From NCBI RefSeq assembly GCF_037975245.1, contig NC_092583.1:11425764-11489763 (forward strand): DNA of 64,000 nt, written 5' to 3'. Origin of the DNA: Apostichopus japonicus (Eukaryota > Echinodermata > Holothuroidea > Aspidochirotida > Stichopodidae). The notes under the pieces are model-generated. The model ran no database searches. It was not told the DNA's origin and saw only the letters and a list, made by a program, of their open reading frames with translations. Below, piece after piece: positions 59,491-64,000 of the stretch. The translations under genes and the position numbers were made by a program. Every line of letters starts with the position of its first letter. The stretch's first letter is position 1.

Positions 59491-60799
59491 CAGTGGCGTC
59501 GCCAAGGGGGGGGGGGGGCCAGGGGGGGGGGGGGGGGGGCACGTGCCCCCCTGGAAAACCTAGTGCCCCCCCGGGTGCCCCCCCATCTGAGATTTGGGTT
59601 GGTAAAAAAATATATATATATTTTGTTATATTCAACTCCCATCATCTGAGTTGGTTTTTCATAAGGACAAAGAAGCACAGTAATTCGTATTTTCTTCAAA
59701 TGAGCTGCGATAAAATTAACAAGTTTATCCTTGAACGTCGGGTATCGAAGTCGTAACCCGCGCCATCACAACAGGTGTCGATATTTACATTGAATGTGTC
59801 AGTGCTCACGCCATACCAGCGGATATACAAGTCCGCTTCGCGAGCTACATGACTGTGAGAAGGGAGGGTACTGCAATATGTTGCCTTGGTCTGAGGTTGA
59901 CAGGTTAGGAGCTGACGAAATGTGAGAATGTGAGGGTCCGCAGGCACCATACTTGCCTATATTTGTGGACCCATATATTAACCCTGTTGTGTAAGGGGTG
60001 CAGAGGTCATTTGAGGTCAGATGCTTGTAGGAACAAATGGCGAATGTTCACACCTGCATACTGAGCCATACTCGATGTGTGATCCAACTTTGGATTGCAT
60101 GGTGAGATCCCTGATAGGAGCCAATAACGATGCTGGAACCTGTTACATCTTAATAGATAATGGGAGAAAACGAGAAGGACAAGAAAGGAGTCGGGGTCAT
60201 GCACACATTAATTCAACAAATGTAGCTTCTATTGATAGGGTTAGGCATAATATCGACAGCATGTGGTTCATATCCTCCGCAAAATTCTGCGCCTTGTTAA
60301 AATCATTACCTCAAAAATAGCAATTTCTGGAGATATCTTCAGATCGAATTTAGCATCAAATGTGGCAGCATTTTGCATCTAGCCCATCCTCCGTATGCGA
60401 AAATTTTCCAAAGGGGAGGGGGGGGGGGGGGCAGTGGCGGCGGAACCGGGGGGGCTTGGGGGCTTGCAATCTGAGAAATTGCAGGCTTGAGACCCATATT
60501 TTAGGGCTAGGTATTCGCAGCATAAAACACTCGGGAAGTGCCGTTTCCGGCCATCTGGGGGTTTGAAAAACCCAAAATTTTCTTGTACGCTCCGCGCCAA
60601 CCGATGGTGGCGCTCCGCTTAGATAGTCTCTACACATTAGTCCCCCCAATAATTTTCCCGTTCCGCCGCGCCTGGAGGGGCACCCCATCCCCTTAGACCC
60701 CTCCCCAGGACGTTGATCCGTATCCACCTAAGTGCCCCCCCATCAAATGCTGGTGCCCCCCCTGTGCCCCCCACACTGAAAAGTCTGGTGACGCCACTG
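59491..60799. mobile_element. 1.3-kb hAT-like nonautonomous element
   Basis: Termini CAGTGGCGTCGCC and, inverted, CAGTGGCGTCACC. Perfect 8-bp duplications CTTTCCGC at 59483-59490 and 60800-60807. Long G and C tracts lie just inside both ends. A second MITE lies within it. No transposase frame was seen. Confidence 0.9.
60432..60674. mobile_element. hAT-like MITE nested inside the 59491-60799 element
   Basis: Termini CAGTGGCGGCGGAACC and, inverted, CAGGCGCGGCGGAACG. Contains GTACGCTCCGCGCCAACC. Flanks are poly-G, so the target duplication cannot be called with confidence. Confidence 0.7.
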
Positions 60800-60807
60800 C
60801 TTTCCGC

Positions 60808-63510
60808 GCCTCCCTTTCCCGCTTTATTTCATTCTTCTCTCCATGTCCTCTTCTTAATCCCTCATCATCATCTCCCTCCACCATCTCCACAACCCCCCCC
60901 GCCCCCCCCCCCCCCCGTCTCCTCTTTTCTATCTTCCCCATATCTCTTGTATTTTGTGTGGACTCAACAGCTCTTTCTGCATCATTTTAGCAACATGCCA
61001 TGATTATCTTCCACTCTATTCCTCCTGTTATACAGTAGCTCTATAATACCAGCCAGTCAAAGACTGTCTGGGAAGTTCAACTGAGCTGTAAATCACTTTT
61101 CAACGTTTTCTCCTTTTTTTTCCTTTTCATTTCATTATAGAGAATATTTATACCAGGAGTCTGGGTTCACTATAGTGATGACCTCTGAACTTTCACGGTA
61201 TCATTTATAAAACGCGACTCTTTAGATGATGGTTGTCATTAGCAACGCAGTCAATCGCAACTTTCTATAGCCAGCTGAATAATGCAAATAGTTTGTAACT
61301 CAAAACAAACCTCTACAAGTGTAAAGAACATTGGCTTTCAGGTCACATACCCGATTATTTAAAAACAAAGAAATGTCGCTGCACAAACTGTGACATTTAC
61401 TTTCAAATTGATTAAATGAAACAGAAAACAGAGCCCTTAACAGAAGAGACGGATAGGGGCCATAGTCCCCAATAATTTCCAAGCAAAGAATGTTATGCGG
61501 ACGTGGTTATGCAATGGTCTGAATCCCAGTACTTCACCACTTATCCCCTCCCCCTCCCCTCGATTCCTGGTGAAAAGGGGGAAGAAATTAAATAAAGCAA
61601 CTTTAAAACATCGACCGAGATGAAATTTAAAATTTTCTAGAGCTGTGGTAGTTCAATTTTCCGAAACTTAAAAGATACGTTACACAGTGATGTGAACTCG
61701 GATTTCAAACTGGGTGATATGTCCAAATTCCAAATATTTCCCCGACTGAGTTAGGAGGGGTCACAAACCTTTATGGAAGGATTGTGCGCTAATAAATTAC
61801 TTTGAAGATTGAAAAGACAACAAACACTGAAGTTTTTTTTTGTCTTCACCGGCTGACAATGGAAGCGGGGTCCACGGTCCACTGACGTCCGCCACCGCCC
61901 CCACCTTCTCTTGGACTTGCCACTGACCACAGACTTAGGTGGGAAGTCATCAGTCTATTAACTTATTTACAATCATCTGTCATAATCAATAACAGCATGT
62001 TAGGGCTTCTCAGTCATGTCACATAAACCAGTCTATGGCCAAAAGTAATGTATATGTTGTTTTTAATAAGTGCAGCACTATGGGCTGCTTTATCAAGTCT
62101 CAGCAAAGGGGGGGGGGGGTGCTTTCATACAGATCGATCAGAAAATAAATTGAGTCAAGTTCGTGTATGAAAGTGAAAAATGAGATCATAATAACAAATG
62201 ATAAGTATAAAAAAATAATAATAATAATACAAAATATGCTGTTTAGAGCTTACGAAATCTTGACGTTTTTTTTCTTCATATTTTTGATTTATTTATCAAT
62301 TTTCACCCCGGCCTGCATATTTCTTGCCGCTGTGACGTCGGCTTGTGTGGTTAGACTATAACGTTGCACTGCAACCTTTAATTTCCCCCTATCGGGAAGT
62401 TCCACGATGACTCAACAGGCTCAATATCAATGAAATTATTTCGCAAAGGCTCTGACAATACATTGAACCAAAAAAAGTTGGAGGATTTGAGACATATCCA
62501 AAGAGCTGTGTGGCGTTTTAAAGCATCATGCATGTATGATAATGATAATTAATAATAATAAAACTAATGATAAGCAAAATGGTGCGTGCAGACATCGTTC
62601 AAAAGTTGGCAATTGACCCACCCGGACGGTGTTTGATTATTGGTATCGGCAATCCGGAGAACTACTGAGTTCATGGCCTGATGGATGTATGTGCGGCTGG
62701 GTGTGGGTGTATGTGTTTGTGTATGTTATCTATTTCTGTGGTCATATTCTCTGTAGAGACGTTATGAGCTTGCCTATGTGGTTTTTTTTTTCAATATCAT
62801 AATAACTGAAGGCAAAATGGAAAAGTGCAAAATAAAGAGAAGATAAAATGAGGGCCTGCAGGTGACCGTAAATCGCTTGACACATTTTTGCCATTTTAGC
62901 ATATAGCCTATACATGCATCATAGTTGGTCCCGCAAAGCAAGGCTCTAACCATTTTTGATCCTGTATATATAGGTGTATGCGTAAAAAGTGTTTGAGTGC
63001 AAAGGTGCTTCTTTAAAGTATCACAGCACGTTCAGACCCTCGCGGTGCAATTATATCATGACTGAATGATAAGGTCATTCTGTCTGCATTTTTTCTACGG
63101 TGGAAAGCTGCATGTATCATATGCCGCCATGTCAGTATAATGATGATCCGCTTATGCTGTGCGTATAAATGGCTCATCTTACTGAAAAGTATAAGAGGCG
63201 GGGTGGGGGAAGGAGGGGGGTTGGGAGGGGAGCGTATTTCAAAACTTTGTGTCTATATGCAGAATGATACAAAGTCATATTTCTTCAAAATATACTGGAA
63301 GAGATCATCAAACAGATCTTCCCTGTTCACCCCCCCACCAACCACACAGAGATCCCCTATCCCTCCATAGCCCCACTCCCCCCCCCTCCGTCATCCATCT
63401 ACCCCGCCAGTGTGAAGACTGATACCAACCTCCGCCAATGGTGACATTCATATTCATCGTTTAAACCAAGTTACTCGACTCTTTGAGGCTGTCCACAGAA
63501 TATTTGAGAT
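60808..63510. other. No gene recognised
   Basis: Pyrimidine-rich segment at 60.82-60.93 kb and poly-G/C tracts at 62.1, 63.2 and 63.38 kb. No open frame shows a known motif. Confidence 0.45.
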
Positions 63511-63519
63511 ATTATAAAT

Positions 63520-63585
63520 AATAAATACGTCATTTATATAGCGCTAATTCACAAAAAGTATCAAAGCGCTTCACAAAAAAAAAAA
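63520..63585 (-). repeat. Dispersed repeat 3' end (GCGCTATATAAA type)
   Basis: On the minus strand GTGAAGCGCTTTGATAC is followed by TTAGCGCTATATAAATGAC, a word pair typical of widely dispersed metazoan SINE/LINE tails. Only the tail is recognised. Confidence 0.55.
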
Positions 63586-64000
63586 TAAAACGATAAAAAG
63601 GGAATAAATACAGTGAAAACAAATAATAACCTAATAAAAATAATCCTAAAATACCAACACAAAAAAGTAAAAAACAATAAGAAGTTATTAAAAATACAAT
63701 AGGAGGTTATAACAAACAAGAGACTATAAGAAGGTAATATCACGTAAAATAACTTTTTGGTATCGGCTCTACTAGTACAATATAAGATCACTCGGCTAAA
63801 TGATTGAAACCATCAATGCAATGCTATTGCAAATCATGGTGAATTCACATGGGTCGCCATAAAACCACTGGGGCCTCAAAATAGAAGCAAACCTAACAAC
63901 CGTCACTAAACTTTATGATAGGGAGATGTTTGTGGTGAACCATTGCCCCCCCCCCCCCCAAACAGCTAGGAATAATCTGTCTCCATTTAGAATATAAGAA

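Overview
The window looks like nuclear DNA of a marine invertebrate, most likely an echinoderm and possibly a sea cucumber. The evidence is short phase-1 coding exons separated by kilobase introns, moderately AT-rich DNA full of (TA)n and poly-G tracts, frequent AGGCCTA words, tRNA-derived SINE heads, hAT-like MITEs, a PIF/Harbinger relic and an L1/Tx1-like LINE fragment. The taxonomic call is an inference. No bacterial operons, rRNA genes or CRISPR arrays were seen.

The real genes are three members of one secreted-protein family. Gene A (12.2-19.9 kb, + strand) has a signal-peptide exon, a von Willebrand factor type C (VWC) exon and one ~150-residue module exon, and then stops. Gene B (38.8-30.1 kb, - strand) and gene C (58.4-46.7 kb, - strand) have the same three exons followed by three more single-exon modules. 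Each encodes at least 705-710 residues. All exon borders are in phase 1, so every internal exon can be duplicated or skipped without a frameshift. The four modules share a W/Y-x-x-(G/S)-x-(F/W) strand, a DG-rich loop and four cysteines. I do not recognise them as a named domain. Gene A resembles gene C more than gene B, and A and C share a ~260-bp block in intron 1. A is therefore probably a partial, inverted copy of the C lineage. Several gene B exons are easily missed: exon 5 has no internal start codon.

Layout: 1-12.2 kb has no gene, only an (AGTC)n-like array, microsatellites and four MITEs, one nested in another. 12.2-19.9 kb is gene A with a 6.4-kb intron holding a SINE and tandem duplications. 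19.9-30.1 kb is repeat-rich: an 8-bp array, a 35-bp array, a ~2.4-kb higher-order minisatellite split by a MITE, and a tRNA-like SINE head. 30.1-38.8 kb is gene B, with a LINE fragment in intron 1. 38.8-46.7 kb shows no convincing gene. 46.7-58.4 kb is gene C, with a Harbinger relic in intron 4. 58.4-64 kb holds a 1.3-kb MITE with another inside it and otherwise nothing convincing.

The strongest mobile-element result is that eight elements starting with CA(G/A/T) and GC-rich GGCG-type termini each lie between 8-bp target-site duplications (seven exact, one 7 of 8), the hallmark of hAT-type transposition. The proteins are inferred to be extracellular (signal peptide plus VWC), perhaps matrix, mucus or adhesive components. 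The sequence does not show their actual function.
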